From Williamsia sterculiae (GTDB taxonomy: Bacteria > Actinomycetota > Actinomycetes > Mycobacteriales > Mycobacteriaceae), in NCBI RefSeq assembly GCF_900156495.1, contig NZ_FTNT01000003.1, positions 1 through 64,000 on the forward strand: a stretch of DNA of 64,000 nt, given 5' to 3'. Position 1 is the first letter of the stretch; the number at the start of each line of letters is the position of its first letter. Below the pieces are notes generated by a model. That model was not told where the DNA came from. It saw only the letters and a list, made by a program, of their open reading frames with translations, and searched no databases. Shown one piece after another: positions 1 to 9,796 of this stretch. A program made the position numbers and the translations under genes.

Positions 1-1
1 C

Positions 2-322
2 GAGATCGGACCGCTCACCGCGTTGGCCCAGGTGGCTCAGGACCTCGGTGGCGCGATCGGGTTGGTGATGGTCGGTGCCGTGGTCACCTCCCGGACGCTG
101 TCGCTGGGTGGTACCACCGGCCCGGTCGAGACGATGAACGCCGACCAACTCGACGCCCTGGCCAACGGTTACGGGCTGGCGTTCGTCTGCTGTGCGGGGA
201 TCGCGGTGGTCGCCGGGGTGGTGGTGCTGTTCATGCGGTTCACCCCCGACGACGTGGCCGAAGGGCAGGCCGCGCAGGAGCGGGCCAACTCCGACCTCGA
301 CCCCGATGAACTGACGCACTGA
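2..322 (+). CDS. C-terminal end of an MFS multidrug exporter (partial)
   Basis: The frame is open from the window edge to a TGA, giving the last 106 residues of a longer protein. The visible part has a Gly/Ala-rich membrane segment (GGAIGLVMVGAVV), an extracellular-looking loop, then a final membrane segment (AFVCCAGIAVVAGVVVLFM). It ends in an acidic cytoplasmic tail. This is the pattern of the last helices of 14-TM DHA2-type drug:proton antiporters. Substrate cannot be told. The 5' part lies outside the window. It converges on yaaA. Confidence 0.75.
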   Translation, partial: EIGPLTALAQVAQDLGGAIGLVMVGAVVTSRTLSLGGTTGPVETMNADQLDALANGYGLAFVCCAGIAVVAGVVVLFMRFTPDDVAEGQAAQERANSDLDPDELTH

Positions 323-351
323 TCCCGGTGCCCGGAACCGGTCGCGTCGGC

Positions 352-1086
352 TCAGTCGGTGACGACGACGAGTTCCCGCTCGCCGGCGATCTCCACCCGC
401 TGACCACCGTCGGCGATGACCGCGGCCACCGCGGCGATGTCACGCGGGTTGCGTCGGGTGACCACCAGGGACCGCGCCGCCACCCCCTTGTGGTGTTTGT
501 TGAAGTGGCTGACCACCCCACGCGACCCGTCCGACTTCTCGGTGACCACCGTCGCGGTGATCGCCCCCGGCACCGGACCGAGCTGCTGATAGACCCCCGA
601 CCGCAGGTCGACGACGAGGTCGTCGGCGTGGGCCAGTGCCGGGCCCAGCACCGGTTTCCAGGTCGCGGCCAGCGTCGGGCGTCCGGGTAGCCGGGTGCCG
701 CCGGACAGCCGGTACGTCGGGATCGGGTCGCCGGCCCGGACCGCGCCGAACAACGCCGACCCGATGGCCACCCGATCCCGGGTCTTGGCCCGTTGTGCCC
801 GCGTCATCGACCGATGGTCGAACGCGTCGTAGAGCACCCCCGTGTACCGCTCGATGGCGGGCGCCGTCGGCGACGTCCACAACCGGGTGTTGCGTTCGAT
901 CTCGGCGTTCTTGGTGGTCCCCAGCACCGACGCCGCGGTGCTCGGATCGGCGGACAACCGCGCCGCCGCGTGCGCGATGTCGGTACGCACGTCGGTGAGC
1001 TCCGGCCAGGACAGTACGGTCAGATCCAGCGGGGCCCCGGTTCCGCCGTCGGTCTTGGTCTCCGACGGGGGCAACAGGATCAACAC
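352..1086 (-). CDS. yaaA: Peroxide stress protein YaaA (DUF328 family)
   Basis: The 244-residue protein starts [10 protein letters not shown], the usual N-terminal motif of YaaA, and has the internal [15 protein letters not shown] stretch and the C-terminal FNKHHKG motif of the family. In E. coli YaaA limits intracellular iron and oxidative DNA damage under peroxide stress; its biochemistry is poorly defined. I chose the GTG at 1086 because homologues begin with this motif. An upstream in-frame GTG at 1113 would add nine residues. It is convergent with the MFS gene and divergent from proS. Confidence 0.85.
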   Translation of the reverse strand: MLILLPPSETKTDGGTGAPLDLTVLSWPELTDVRTDIAHAAARLSADPSTAASVLGTTKNAEIERNTRLWTSPTAPAIERYTGVLYDAFDHRSMTRAQRAKTRDRVAIGSALFGAVRAGDPIPTYRLSGGTRLPGRPTLAATWKPVLGPALAHADDLVVDLRSGVYQQLGPVPGAITATVVTEKSDGSRGVVSHFNKHHKGVAARSLVVTRRNPRDIAAVAAVIADGGQRVEIAGERELVVVTD

Positions 1087-1192
1087 GGACGCCTCGTACG
1101 CACGGGTGACCACGTTAACGGCCTACGGCCGGACCGGGATCACGCGGTCCGCTGCGGGGTGACCGAGCGGCGGGAGATCGACGGCAGCCGTC

Positions 1193-1198
1193 TAGGCT
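1193..1198 (+). promoter_or_regulatory. -10 hexamer TAGGCT of proS, probably leaderless
   Basis: TAGGCT ends 8 nt before the GTG at 1207. This is the spacing expected if transcription starts at or next to the start codon. No Shine-Dalgarno sequence is seen. Confidence 0.5.
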
Positions 1199-1206
1199 GG
1201 TCGATC

Positions 1207-2946
1207 GTGATCACCCGCATGTCGCACCTCTTCCTGCGCACCCTGCGCGACGACCCGGCCGACGCCGAGGTCCCCAGCCACAAACTGCTGGTCCGCGCCG
1301 GATACGTCCGGCGCGTGGCCCCGGGTGTCTACAGCTGGCTGCCGCTCGGGCTGCGCGTGCTCAAGCGGGTCGAGGACGTGGTGCGCGACGAGATGAACGC
1401 CATCGGGGCGCAGGAGATCTCGCTGCCCGCGCTCTTGCCGCGCGACCCCTACGAGGTGACCGGCCGCTGGAACGAGTACGGCGACGCGTTGTTCCGGTTG
1501 CAGGACCGGAAGGGTGCGGACATGCTCCTCGGCCCCACCCACGAGGAGCTCTTCGCGCAGCTGGTGAAGGGGGAGTACTCGTCCTACAAGGATCTGCCGG
1601 TCATCCTGTACCAGATCCAGACGAAGTACCGCGACGAGGAACGCCCGCGCGCGGGCATCCTGCGCGGCCGTGAGTTCGTCATGAAGGACTCCTACTCGTT
1701 CGACCTCGACGAGGACGGACTGAAATCGGCCTATCACGCGCACCGGGAGGCCTATCAGCGCATCTTCGCCCGGTTGCTGGTCCGCTACGTCATCGTCGCC
1801 GCCACGTCCGGGGCGATGGGCGGCAGCGCGTCCGAAGAATTCCTGGCCGAGAGCGACATCGGCGAGGACACCTACGTCCGCTGCCCGGAATCGGGATACG
1901 CGGCCAATGTCGAGGCGGTGGTGACGCCCGCCCCCGAGGCGTTGCCCGTCGACGGGCTGCCTGCCGCGCAGGTCCACGAGACCGGGTCCACCCCGACCAT
2001 CGCCACTCTCGTCGACTGGGCCAATGCCACCCTCGACGACCCGGTGACCGCCGCCGACACCCTCAAGAACGTGCTTCTCAAGACCCGCGTGCCCGGTGGC
2101 GACTGGGAACTGCTCGGCGTCGGCGTCCCGGGTGATCGCGAGGTCGACATGAAACGTCTCGAGGCGTCACTGGAACCCGCCGAGGTGGTGCTGCTCGATG
2201 ACGCGGACTTCGCCGCGAATCCCTTCCTGGTCCGTGGGTACATCGGTCCGCCGGGACTGCAGGCCGCGGGCGTGCGGTATCTCGTCGACCCGCGGGTGGT
2301 GGATGGGACCACCTGGATCACCGGCGCCGACGAACAGGGCAAACACGTCGTCGGCCTGGTTGCCGGGCGCGACTTCACCCCCGACGGCACCATCGAGGCA
2401 GCCGAGGTCCGCGACGGCGACCTGTCGCCGGACGGGCAGGGCACGTTGGTGTCGGCCAAGGGTATCGAGATCGGCCACATCTTCCAGCTCGGGTACAAGT
2501 ACACCGACGCCTTCGCCGTCGACGTCCTCGGCGAGAACGGCAAACCCAACCGGTTGATCCAGGGGTCCTACGGGATCGGAGTGTCCCGGTTGGTCGCCGT
2601 GATCGCCGAACAGCAGCACGACGACAAGGGCCTGCGGTGGCCTGCCGAGGTCGCGCCGTTCGACGTCCACGTGGTGATCGCCAACAAGGACGACGCGGCC
2701 CGCACCGGTGCGGAGGAACTCGCCGCCGATCTGGACGTCGCGGGCTTCGAGGTGCTCATCGACGACCGCACGGCATCGCCGGGGGTGAAGTTCAAGGACG
2801 CCGAACTGCTCGGCATGCCGACCGTGGTGGTGGTCGGCCGCGGTTTCGCCAACGGCGTGGTCGAGGTCCGCGACCGTTTCACCGGTGAGATCACCGAGGT
2901 GGCGCCGGACGCGGTGATCGGGACCCTGCGCGCCGCGCGGGGTTGA
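1207..2946 (+). CDS. proS: Prolyl-tRNA synthetase (class II, bacterial type with editing insertion)
   Basis: Charges tRNA-Pro with proline in the cytoplasm. The 579-residue protein has class II motif 2 (around [19 protein letters not shown]), then the YbaK-like editing insertion in the middle, then motif 3 ([13 protein letters not shown]) and an anticodon-binding domain ending near [17 protein letters not shown]. Length and sequence match mycobacterial ProS (about 580 aa). The frame is open far upstream, but the GTG at 1207 gives the MITRMSxLFLRTLR start shared with homologues, and a -10 hexamer lies just before it. ATG 1219 is an alternative. Confidence 0.97.
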   Translation: MITRMSHLFLRTLRDDPADAEVPSHKLLVRAGYVRRVAPGVYSWLPLGLRVLKRVEDVVRDEMNAIGAQEISLPALLPRDPYEVTGRWNEYGDALFRLQDRKGADMLLGPTHEELFAQLVKGEYSSYKDLPVILYQIQTKYRDEERPRAGILRGREFVMKDSYSFDLDEDGLKSAYHAHREAYQRIFARLLVRYVIVAATSGAMGGSASEEFLAESDIGEDTYVRCPESGYAANVEAVVTPAPEALPVDGLPAAQVHETGSTPTIATLVDWANATLDDPVTAADTLKNVLLKTRVPGGDWELLGVGVPGDREVDMKRLEASLEPAEVVLLDDADFAANPFLVRGYIGPPGLQAAGVRYLVDPRVVDGTTWITGADEQGKHVVGLVAGRDFTPDGTIEAAEVRDGDLSPDGQGTLVSAKGIEIGHIFQLGYKYTDAFAVDVLGENGKPNRLIQGSYGIGVSRLVAVIAEQQHDDKGLRWPAEVAPFDVHVVIANKDDAARTGAEELAADLDVAGFEVLIDDRTASPGVKFKDAELLGMPTVVVVGRGFANGVVEVRDRFTGEITEVAPDAVIGTLRAARG

Positions 2947-2952
2947 GACCGG

Positions 2953-3396
2953 TCAGCGCTGGGATCCGGCCCCCGGCAACGCGACGGTGGACGGTGAGAT
3001 CTTCAGGGCCAGTCGCCACGTCGCCGCGCGGGTGGCGACGTCGGTGAGCCGGTCGAGTCCCAGTCGCCGCAGCGCGTCGGCATCCGCCTGCTCCAGCAGC
3101 GCGCGATATCCGGTCGCGCAGTCCTCCTCGAGGACCAGGGCGAGTCGGATGGCCGACTCGGCATCGGCGACCGGGAACGGCGGGTTGTAGCCCAGTGCGG
3201 CGGGCGGTGCCTGGGTGCCCCCCGCGGTGAGGGCCGCGGCCACCCGGTCGCGTGCCGCGCGGTGTTCGGTGATCGCCGTGTTCACCGCCGAGCGTCGGTT
3301 CTCCGCGGCCCGTGCGGCGACGACCCCGTAACCGAACACGGCCGCGTTCTCCGCTGCCAGTGCCGCGATGAGTGCCTTGGAGGCGGTGTCGTTCAT
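2953..3396 (-). CDS. DUF4439 ferritin-like domain protein
   Basis: A 147-residue all-helical protein with no signal peptide. The pattern AALAAENAAVFGYGVV, then an ITEHRAARD helix and a second ALVLEEDCATGYRALLE helix fits the ferritin-like DUF4439 family, which sits beside proS in mycobacteria (Rv2844 position). Metal binding is possible from the Glu/His spacing but not proven. Its ATG overlaps the stop of the upstream lipoprotein gene (ATGA), so the two are probably translationally coupled. It converges on proS with a 6-bp gap. Confidence 0.75.
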   Translation of the reverse strand: MNDTASKALIAALAAENAAVFGYGVVAARAAENRRSAVNTAITEHRAARDRVAAALTAGGTQAPPAALGYNPPFPVADAESAIRLALVLEEDCATGYRALLEQADADALRRLGLDRLTDVATRAATWRLALKISPSTVALPGAGSQR

Positions 3397-3935
3397 GCCA
3401 ACTGCACCTTCACCAGCGTCGCGACCGACGCGCTGATCGACCCCAGCATCCCTGCTCGGTACCCGTTCTGGGTGACCGCGAGGTCGCCCGTCGTCCGTGC
3501 GGTGGCGGTCAACCGGGAGCGCAGATCGGCCAGCGTCGGTGCCGCGGGTGCGACACCCGGTGCCGACGGCGGGGCGCTCGACGACGGTGACGCCTGATAG
3601 GCGGCGGGGTGCAGTCGCGCGATCTCCTGTTCGAGCACCGTCGCGTGGGTCTGCCGTTCGTCGGCGATCACCCGTAACGCGGCCGCGCGGTCGGGTTGGG
3701 TGGCGATCAGGGCACGTGCGTCGGCGGCGTCGGTCGCGGCGGCGATCGCCAGTGGTTGCAACGACTCCGCGGTCCGCTGCTCGGCGGAGATCCCGCCGTC
3801 GGAACAGGCGGACACGATGCCGGCACCCGCGATCCCCACGGCGGTGACCGCACCACAACGCATCAGGTCACGCCGGCTGAGCCGGGCGAACGACGGGGCG
3901 GGGGCGAGCCCGGCAGGGGGCTGACGTGTGGACAC
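3393..3935 (-). CDS. Tat-exported lipoprotein partner of the DUF4439 protein
   Basis: A 180-residue exported protein. Residues 20-44 contain a twin-arginine motif (SRRDLM), a hydrophobic segment and a lipobox ending at Cys44 (VSAC), so it should be a Tat-dependent lipoprotein on the outer face of the membrane. The mature part is helical and Ala-rich, with a Pro/Ser-rich linker (SPSSSAPPSAPG). It corresponds by position to Rv2843-type genes. It overlaps the DUF4439 gene by 4 nt. Start is GTG 3935, preceded by TATGAC 5 nt away. Function unknown. Confidence 0.75.
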   Translation of the reverse strand: MSTRQPPAGLAPAPSFARLSRRDLMRCGAVTAVGIAGAGIVSACSDGGISAEQRTAESLQPLAIAAATDAADARALIATQPDRAAALRVIADERQTHATVLEQEIARLHPAAYQASPSSSAPPSAPGVAPAAPTLADLRSRLTATARTTGDLAVTQNGYRAGMLGSISASVATLVKVQLA

Positions 3936-3940
3936 AGTCA

Positions 3941-3946
3941 GTCATA
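3941..3946 (-). promoter_or_regulatory. -10 hexamer TATGAC upstream of the lipoprotein gene
   Basis: On the minus strand TATGAC ends 5 nt before the GTG start, suggesting a leaderless transcript. The 3936-4114 interval is the divergent promoter region shared with rimP. Confidence 0.4.
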
Positions 3947-4114
3947 GTGCCAGTCGCGAGGCCACCGCCCGCACACCCACGCGCGATCGTCGGCCCGGTG
4001 TCCGTCGGTCTCCGGTGTGGTCGGGTGGTCGGTGACGCGCGTACTACGCTGGTCGAACGGCTGTCACCACGACGACAACGCCGATCCGACAACTCAATAC
4101 GGAAGGGGCCGGAG

Positions 4115-4783
4115 ATGTCAGCACTGGTCGAGGAGGTCACCTCGTTGCTCGAGCCGACGGTGGCCGCGCACGGGTTCGACCTGGAGGACCTGACCGTCAC
4201 CGGGCCTCCGGCGCACCGGGTGATCACCGTGATCGTCGACAGTGACGAGGGCGGATCCCTCGACGCGCTCGCCGACCTCAGTCGCGAGCTGTCCACCCGG
4301 ATCGACGACGCACCCGGACCCGAGGTGGCCGGGTTGGCCGCGTTCACCCTCGAGGTGACCACCGCCGGCGTGGGCAGGCCGCTGACCGCGCCGCGACACT
4401 GGCGGCGGGCCCGCGGTCGCAAGGTGGTCATCACCCTGACCGCCGGCGGTGCGCTCACCGCCCGGGTGGGTGCGCTGCACGACGACGCGTCCGGTGTGCA
4501 GGTCGTCGAGCGCACCCAACGTGGACCGAAGGTGCGGGAACTGTTGCTCACCGATGTCGCCTCGGCCCGGGTGGAGGTCGAGTTCGGCGATCCGGCGCCC
4601 GCCGAACTCCGACTCTGCGGCCTCGACGACGAGCAGATCGCCGCCCGGACGCAAACCGGTAGGGTGTCTCGGGCATCGGCCGCGTCCGACACCACCCGGT
4701 CCGAGGTCTCGAAGTCAGGGGTCGCGGACTCGGGGATCTCCGACGGGCCGGTGGTGCAGAGCGTAGAGAAGGGGAACAAGTGA
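4115..4783 (+). CDS. rimP: Ribosome maturation factor RimP
   Basis: Helps assemble the 30S subunit. The 222-residue protein starts [28 protein letters not shown] and contains the [12 protein letters not shown] motif (the family's LEVSSPGxxRPL), followed by an SH3-like C-terminal domain. It has a longer Ser/Thr-rich tail than typical (about 150-180 aa). The ATG at 4115 is preceded by a good GGAAGGGGCCGGAG region, although the frame stays open upstream. Its stop overlaps the nusA GTG by 4 nt, the classical rimP-nusA arrangement. Confidence 0.93.
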   Translation: MSALVEEVTSLLEPTVAAHGFDLEDLTVTGPPAHRVITVIVDSDEGGSLDALADLSRELSTRIDDAPGPEVAGLAAFTLEVTTAGVGRPLTAPRHWRRARGRKVVITLTAGGALTARVGALHDDASGVQVVERTQRGPKVRELLLTDVASARVEVEFGDPAPAELRLCGLDDEQIAARTQTGRVSRASAASDTTRSEVSKSGVADSGISDGPVVQSVEKGNK

Positions 4784-5775
4784 ATATCGACATTGCCGCA
4801 CTCCGGATGATCGAGGCGGACAAGGGGATCTCGATCGACACGGTGATCACCGCGATCGAGACGGCGTTGCTGACCGCCTACCGGCACACCGACGGCAACG
4901 AGCCGCACGCACGCATCGACGTGAACCGCAAGACCGGTCTGGTGCGGGTGATGGCCCAGCAGGTCGACGAGTACGGCGACGTCATCTCGGAATGGGACGA
5001 CACCCCCGAGGGTTTCGGCCGGATCGCCGCAACCACCGCCCGGCAGGTCATCCTGCAACGGCTGCGGGACGCGGAGAACGAGAAGACCTTCGGGGAGTAC
5101 GTCACCCACGAGGGTGAGATCGTCGGCGGGGTGGTGCAACAGGACGCCCGCGCCAACGCGCGCGGAATGGTGGTGGTGCGCATCGGGGGTGACGCCGGTG
5201 GTACCGAGGGCATCCTGCCTCCCGCCGAACAGGTTCCCGGCGAGAGCTACAAGCACGGCGACCGCATCAAGTGCTACGTCGTCGGCGTCACCCGCGGTAC
5301 CCGCGGCCCGCAGATCACCCTGTCGCGCACCCACCCCAACCTGGTGCGCAAACTGTTCTCCCTGGAGGTCCCGGAGATCGAGGACGGTTCGGTGGACATG
5401 GTCGCGGTGGCCAGAGAGGCCGGGCATCGTTCCAAGATCGCCGTGCACACCACGGTGCCGGGACTCAACGCCAAGGGCGCCTGCATCGGCCCGATGGGCC
5501 AGCGGGTGCGCAACGTGATGAGCGAGCTCACCGGCGAGAAGATCGACATCATCGACTACGACGAGGACCCGGCCGTCTTCGTCGGCAACGCGTTGTCGCC
5601 GTCGAAGGTCGTCTCCGAGACCAAGTCCGCGCGGGTGGTCGTCCCCGAGTACCAGCTGTCGTTGGCCATCGGCAAGGAGGGGCAGAACGCCCGTCTCGCG
5701 GCCCGGCTGACCGGGTGGCGGATCGACATCCGGTCCGATGCCGACGAGTCCGACGTCGCGGACGACGCAGGGTGA
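4780..5775 (+). CDS. nusA: Transcription elongation/termination factor NusA
   Basis: Binds RNA polymerase and nascent RNA to control pausing, termination and antitermination. The 331-residue protein has the N-terminal RNAP-binding domain ([17 protein letters not shown]), a central S1 domain, then tandem KH domains including [18 protein letters not shown] and [19 protein letters not shown]. There is no C-terminal acidic repeat region as in E. coli, as is usual in actinobacteria. GTG start inside the rimP stop (GTGA) indicates translational coupling. Confidence 0.96.
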   Translation: MNIDIAALRMIEADKGISIDTVITAIETALLTAYRHTDGNEPHARIDVNRKTGLVRVMAQQVDEYGDVISEWDDTPEGFGRIAATTARQVILQRLRDAENEKTFGEYVTHEGEIVGGVVQQDARANARGMVVVRIGGDAGGTEGILPPAEQVPGESYKHGDRIKCYVVGVTRGTRGPQITLSRTHPNLVRKLFSLEVPEIEDGSVDMVAVAREAGHRSKIAVHTTVPGLNAKGACIGPMGQRVRNVMSELTGEKIDIIDYDEDPAVFVGNALSPSKVVSETKSARVVVPEYQLSLAIGKEGQNARLAARLTGWRIDIRSDADESDVADDAG

Positions 5776-5844
5776 TCGGCGGCCTGATCACCGATCCTGC
5801 GACGGCCGTGACAGGCCTGACTACGTTCGCGGCGACATAGACGG

Positions 5845-5850
5845 TAGACT
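5845..5850 (+). promoter_or_regulatory. -10 hexamer TAGACT before ylxR (internal operon promoter)
   Basis: TAGACT ends 5 nt before ATG 5856 in the 80-bp nusA-ylxR gap. It could give a leaderless ylxR-infB transcript independent of rimP-nusA. Confidence 0.45.
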
Positions 5851-5855
5851 GGCCG

Positions 5856-6191
5856 ATGGTTCTGGGAATGATGACGATGTCCACACCCACGCGCACCTGT
5901 ATCGGGTGTCGACGGCGGGATTCCGCGGTGAGGTTGCTGCGGTTGGTGGCAGAGTCGGACGGACACCCCCGGGTGGTCGTCGATCATCGTCGGACCAAGC
6001 CGGGCCGAGGCGCCTGGTTGCATCCGGACGCGCAGTGTCTGCGTACCGCGGTGCGACGTAAAGCCTTCGCCCCGGCGCTGCGTGTCGGTGGACTGGCCGT
6101 CGACACCGCAGAACTGGAGCGAGAGATCGCGACGGCATCTTCAAGGACAGGTAGCAGCGAACATGAGCACACCGTGAAGTACCCACGATGA
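5856..6191 (+). CDS. ylxR: YlxR-family (DUF448) RNA-binding protein
   Basis: A small basic protein of 111 residues with the family signatures [10 protein letters not shown] near the N-terminus and [15 protein letters not shown] in the middle. YlxR homologues lie between nusA and infB across Gram-positive bacteria and bind RNA or nucleoid-associated partners. The precise role is unsettled. Starts at ATG 5856 (leaderless) or the ATGs at 5868, 5871 or 5877 are all possible; the last gives [11 protein letters not shown]. Runs into infB with a short gap. Confidence 0.85.
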   Translation: MVLGMMTMSTPTRTCIGCRRRDSAVRLLRLVAESDGHPRVVVDHRRTKPGRGAWLHPDAQCLRTAVRRKAFAPALRVGGLAVDTAELEREIATASSRTGSSEHEHTVKYPR

Positions 6192-6258
6192 GCACGTACT
6201 CGAGATAACCGAGGTCGTGGCGGCCAGCCCGCTCGACCTCACCCCAGTGAGGAGAGCA

Positions 6259-9105
6259 GTGGCAGGCAAGGCCCGTGTGCACGAGTTGGCCAAAGAACTC
6301 GGCGTCACCAGCAAGGAAGTACTCGCTCGGCTGAGCGAACAGGGCGAATTCGTCAAATCAGCCTCGTCGACGGTAGAGGCCCCGGTGGCCCGTCGTCTGC
6401 GTGAGTCCTACCCGCAGAAATCCGATACCAACGGTAAGGCGTCGGCCCCGGCCGCCGCGGCGCGCAAGCCCGCGGGCACGTCGGCCAAGCCCGGCCCCAA
6501 ACCCGCCGCCCCCAAGCCGGCGGCGCCGTCGCCCACGCCGGCGGAGCAGCCCGCGCCGGCGGCGCAGACTCCGGCCGCCCAGGACCCGGCGCCGCAGGCT
6601 CCGGCCGCCCGGGCCGCGACCCCGGCGCCGACCAACCAGGGCCCTCGCCCGGGTGCTCCGCGACAGTCGACCCCGGCCGCCTCCGGCAACGGTGCCGCTC
6701 CCGCGGCACCTCAGCAGGATCGGCCGCAACAGAATCGTCCGGCCCCGGGTCCCGGCGGCCCCAAGCCCGGACCGCGTGCCCCGCGGGTCGGCAACAACCC
6801 CTACTCCTCGGCACCCACGCCGGCTCCACGGCCCGCGCAGCGGCCCGCTCCGGGTCAGGGTGGTCCCCGTCCGGCACCCGGTCAGGGTGGCCCGCGTCCC
6901 GGCGGTGGTCGTCCCGGTCCCGCGGGTCAGGGTGGTCCGCGTCCGAGCCCGGGCAGCATGCCCCCGCGTCCCAACCCGGGTGCGATGCCGTCGCGTGCGG
7001 CTCGTCCCGGACCGGGTGGAGCCCCGGGCCGGGGTCGTCCCGGCGCCGGCGCCGGTGGTCGGGGAGGACCCGGTGGCGGTGGCGGCGGTAACTACCGCGG
7101 TGGCGGCGGTGCCCCCGGTGGCGCACCGGGTGGTCCTCCCGGAGGTTTTCGCGGACGCCCCGGTGGTGGCGGTCGTGGTCGCGGCGGTGCCGCGGGCGCG
7201 TTCGGTCGTCCCGGCGGTGCCCCGCGCAGGGGCCGGAAGTCGAAGCGGGCGAAGCGCGCCGAGTACGAGAACATGCAGGCGCCCGCCGTCGGTGGTGTTC
7301 GGCTGCCCCGCGGCAACGGTGAGACCATCCGTCTCGCCCGCGGTGCCTCGCTGTCCGACTTCGCCGACAAGATCGACGCCAACCCGGCCGCTCTGGTCCA
7401 GGCGTTGTTCAACCTCGGCGAGATGGTCACGGCCACCGAGTCGGTGAACGACGAGACGCTGGAGCTGCTCGGCGGTGAGATGAACTACACCGTCCAGGTG
7501 GTCAGCCCCGAGGACGAGGATCGCGAGCTGCTCGACAGCTTCGACCTCAGCTACGGCGAGGACATCGGCGGCGAGGAGGACCTCGAGCAGCGTCCTCCGG
7601 TGGTGACCGTGATGGGTCACGTCGACCACGGTAAGACCCGACTCCTGGACACCATCCGCAAGGAGAACGTCCGCGAGGGTGAGGCCGGTGGCATCACCCA
7701 GCACATCGGTGCCTACCAGGTCGATACCGACCTCAACGGCGACCACCGCCTGATCACCTTCATCGACACCCCGGGTCACGAGGCGTTCACCGCCATGCGT
7801 GCCCGTGGCGCGAAGGCCACCGACATCGCCATCCTGGTGGTCGCGGCCGACGACGGAGTGATGCCGCAGACGGTGGAGGCGGTGAACCACGCCCAGGCCG
7901 CCGACGTCCCGATCGTCGTCGCGGTGAACAAGATCGACAAGGAGGGCGCGGACCCGCAGAAGATCCGCGGCCAGTTGACCGAGTACGGGCTGATCCCCGA
8001 GGAGTACGGCGGCGACACCATGTTCGTCGACATCTCCGCACGCGAGGGCACCAACATCGACAACCTGCTCGAGGCGGTGCTGTTGACCGCCGACGCGTCG
8101 TTGGACCTGCGGGCCAACCCGGACATGGACGCCCAGGGCGTCGCGATCGAGGCCCACCTCGACCGTGGCCGGGGTCCGGTGGCCACCGTGCTCGTGCAGC
8201 GTGGAACCCTGCGGGTCGGCGACTCCATCGTCGCGGGCGACGCCTACGGTCGCGTCCGACGGATGGTCGACGAGCACGGTGACGACGTCGAGGTGGCACT
8301 GCCGTCGCGTCCGGTGCAGGTGGTCGGTTTCACCTCGGTACCCGGCGCCGGCGACAACTTGCTCGTGGTCGAGGAGGACAGGATCGCCCGGCAGATCGCC
8401 GACCGGCGCAATGCGCGCAAGCGCAACGCGCTGGCCGCACGGAGCCGCAAGCGGATCAGTCTGGAGGACCTGGACTCGGCGTTGCGTGAGACCAGCCAGC
8501 TGAACCTGATCCTCAAGGGAGACAACTCCGGTACCGTCGAGGCCCTCGAAGAGGCCCTCATCGGCATCGACATGGGCGACGAGGTGCAGTTGCGCGTCAT
8601 CGACCGTGGTGTCGGCGGTGTCACCGAGACCAACGTCAACCTGGCGGCGGCGTCGGACGCGATCATCATCGGGTTCAACGTCCGTGCGGAGGGCAAGGCC
8701 ACCGAGCTGGCCAACCGCGAGGGCGTCGACATCCGCTACTACTCGGTGATCTACCAGGCCATCGACGAGATCGAGAGCGCCCTCAAGGGTCTGCTCAAGC
8801 CGATCTACGAGGAGGTCGAGTTGGGGCGGGCGGACATCCGCGCGATCTTCCGGTCGTCCAAGGTCGGCAACATCGCCGGTTGCCTCGTCACCTCCGGCAT
8901 CATGCGGCGCAACGCCAAGGCGCGGTTGCTGCGTGACAACACGGTGGTCGCCGAGAACGTCACCATCGCGTCGCTGCGACGCGAGAAGGATGATGTCACC
9001 GAGGTCCGCGACGGCTACGAATGCGGTCTCACGCTCACCTACAGTGACATCAAGGTCGATGACGTCATCGAGAGTTACGAGCTGCGCGAGAAGGCGCGTG
9101 AGTGA
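6259..9105 (+). CDS. infB: Translation initiation factor IF-2
   Basis: GTPase that delivers fMet-tRNA to the 30S subunit. The 948-residue protein opens with [22 protein letters not shown], followed by about 270 residues of low-complexity Pro/Ala/Gly/Arg-rich linker. The G domain then starts near residue 445 with G1 [16 protein letters not shown] (G3) and NKID (G4), and beta-barrel domains follow. GTG 6259 is chosen over GTG 6217 because it follows a GAGGAGAG Shine-Dalgarno and matches homologue N-termini. The last 61 bp (9046-9106) recur immediately downstream. Confidence 0.97.
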   Translation: MAGKARVHELAKELGVTSKEVLARLSEQGEFVKSASSTVEAPVARRLRESYPQKSDTNGKASAPAAAARKPAGTSAKPGPKPAAPKPAAPSPTPAEQPAPAAQTPAAQDPAPQAPAARAATPAPTNQGPRPGAPRQSTPAASGNGAAPAAPQQDRPQQNRPAPGPGGPKPGPRAPRVGNNPYSSAPTPAPRPAQRPAPGQGGPRPAPGQGGPRPGGGRPGPAGQGGPRPSPGSMPPRPNPGAMPSRAARPGPGGAPGRGRPGAGAGGRGGPGGGGGGNYRGGGGAPGGAPGGPPGGFRGRPGGGGRGRGGAAGAFGRPGGAPRRGRKSKRAKRAEYENMQAPAVGGVRLPRGNGETIRLARGASLSDFADKIDANPAALVQALFNLGEMVTATESVNDETLELLGGEMNYTVQVVSPEDEDRELLDSFDLSYGEDIGGEEDLEQRPPVVTVMGHVDHGKTRLLDTIRKENVREGEAGGITQHIGAYQVDTDLNGDHRLITFIDTPGHEAFTAMRARGAKATDIAILVVAADDGVMPQTVEAVNHAQAADVPIVVAVNKIDKEGADPQKIRGQLTEYGLIPEEYGGDTMFVDISAREGTNIDNLLEAVLLTADASLDLRANPDMDAQGVAIEAHLDRGRGPVATVLVQRGTLRVGDSIVAGDAYGRVRRMVDEHGDDVEVALPSRPVQVVGFTSVPGAGDNLLVVEEDRIARQIADRRNARKRNALAARSRKRISLEDLDSALRETSQLNLILKGDNSGTVEALEEALIGIDMGDEVQLRVIDRGVGGVTETNVNLAAASDAIIIGFNVRAEGKATELANREGVDIRYYSVIYQAIDEIESALKGLLKPIYEEVELGRADIRAIFRSSKVGNIAGCLVTSGIMRRNAKARLLRDNTVVAENVTIASLRREKDDVTEVRDGYECGLTLTYSDIKVDDVIESYELREKARE

Positions 9106-9183
9106 CGATGGCGTATCGACCGGACATCAAGGTCGATGACGTCATCGAGAGTTACGAGTTGCGCGAGAAGGCGCGTGAGTGAC
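9046..9183 (+). repeat. 61-bp direct repeat of the infB 3' end
   Basis: Copy 1 is 9046-9106, inside infB through its stop codon. Copy 2 is 9123-9183 in the intergenic region. I find a single difference over 61 positions (codon GAG-CTG against GAG-TTG). The copies are separated by 16 bp, so the repeat period is 77 bp and copy 2 is in a different frame from infB. Confidence 0.9.
9108..9182 (+). pseudogene. 24-codon mini-ORF encoding a second copy of the IF-2 C-terminal tail
   Basis: An ATG two bases after the infB stop opens a frame reading MAYRP and then the last 19 residues of IF-2 ([19 protein letters not shown]), ending at a TGA. It lies in copy 2 of the 61-bp repeat. It may be a by-product of the duplication rather than an expressed peptide. 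A third, diverged stretch encoding ELREKARE follows in the same frame at 9201-9224. Confidence 0.35.
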
Positions 9184-9260
9184 ACTCGACGTCACCTGAA
9201 GAACTGAGAGAGAAGGCTCGCGAGACGGTCACCCGTTGATCGGTCACGACGAGCTCGGAC

Positions 9261-9293
9261 GAACCCCCGGCCGGCACCGCCGGTCGGGGGTTC
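9261..9293 (+). terminator. Strong hairpin between infB and rbfA
   Basis: A 15-bp stem (GAACCCCCGGCCGGC and GCCGGTCGGGGGTTC, one G-U pair) closes a 3-nt ACC loop. No U-tract follows, as is common for actinobacterial terminators. It may attenuate transcription from infB into rbfA or protect the 3' end. Confidence 0.65.
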
Positions 9294-9343
9294 GTCCCCT
9301 TACCGCGGGCGTCCGTCGTCGCCCGCTGAGAGGACGGGGAGTC

Positions 9344-9796
9344 ATGCCGGATCAGGCACGCGCACAACGGCTCGCCAAGCGCATCGCCGAGATCGTCGCA
9401 TCGGCGATCGCCCATGAGATCAAGGACCCACGCCTGCGGTATGTCACCATCACCGACACCCGGGTCACCAACGACCTGCACGACGCGACCGTGTTCTACA
9501 CCGTGATGGGCGCCACCCTCGACGAAGAACCCGATCACGAGTCGGCCGCGGCCGGGTTGGAGAAGGCCACCGGCATCCTGCGATCCAAGGTCGGGGCGGG
9601 CACCGGGGTGCGCTTCACCCCGACGCTGCAGTTCCGGCTCGACACCGTCGGCGACTCCGCCCGGCACCTCGAGGAGCTGATGGCCCGGACCCGCGCCAAC
9701 GACGAACTGCTGGCCCGACAGGCCCAGAACGCCTCGCCCGCGGGCGACGCCGACCCGTACAGGGAGGCTCGCGCGGTCGACGAAGGCGACGTCTAG
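9344..9796 (+). CDS. rbfA: 30S ribosome-binding factor RbfA
   Basis: Late 30S maturation factor acting on the 16S rRNA 5' helix. The 150-residue protein has the KH-like core: [37 protein letters not shown] and [11 protein letters not shown]. The ATG at 9344 follows GAGAGGACGGGGAG. The gene follows a 238-bp gap from infB that holds the infB tail duplication and a hairpin, and it abuts nrnA (stop TAG directly followed by ATG), so rbfA and nrnA are co-transcribed. Confidence 0.94.
   Translation: MPDQARAQRLAKRIAEIVASAIAHEIKDPRLRYVTITDTRVTNDLHDATVFYTVMGATLDEEPDHESAAAGLEKATGILRSKVGAGTGVRFTPTLQFRLDTVGDSARHLEELMARTRANDELLARQAQNASPAGDADPYREARAVDEGDV

Noticed and set aside
793-1206. Open reading frame upstream of and in frame with proS
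   Set aside because: It overlaps yaaA on the other strand, is Arg/Pro-rich like other GC-shadow frames, and homologous ProS begins at 1207, which also has its own -10.
6400-7250. Pro/Gly/Arg-rich repetitive DNA in infB as a possible mobile or satellite repeat
   Set aside because: It stays in frame and is the known low-complexity IF-2 N-terminal linker of actinobacteria.
6358-8277. Long open frame on the minus strand opposite infB
   Set aside because: Composition is skewed to Arg/Thr/Gly with no recognisable domain; it mirrors the repetitive IF-2 linker.
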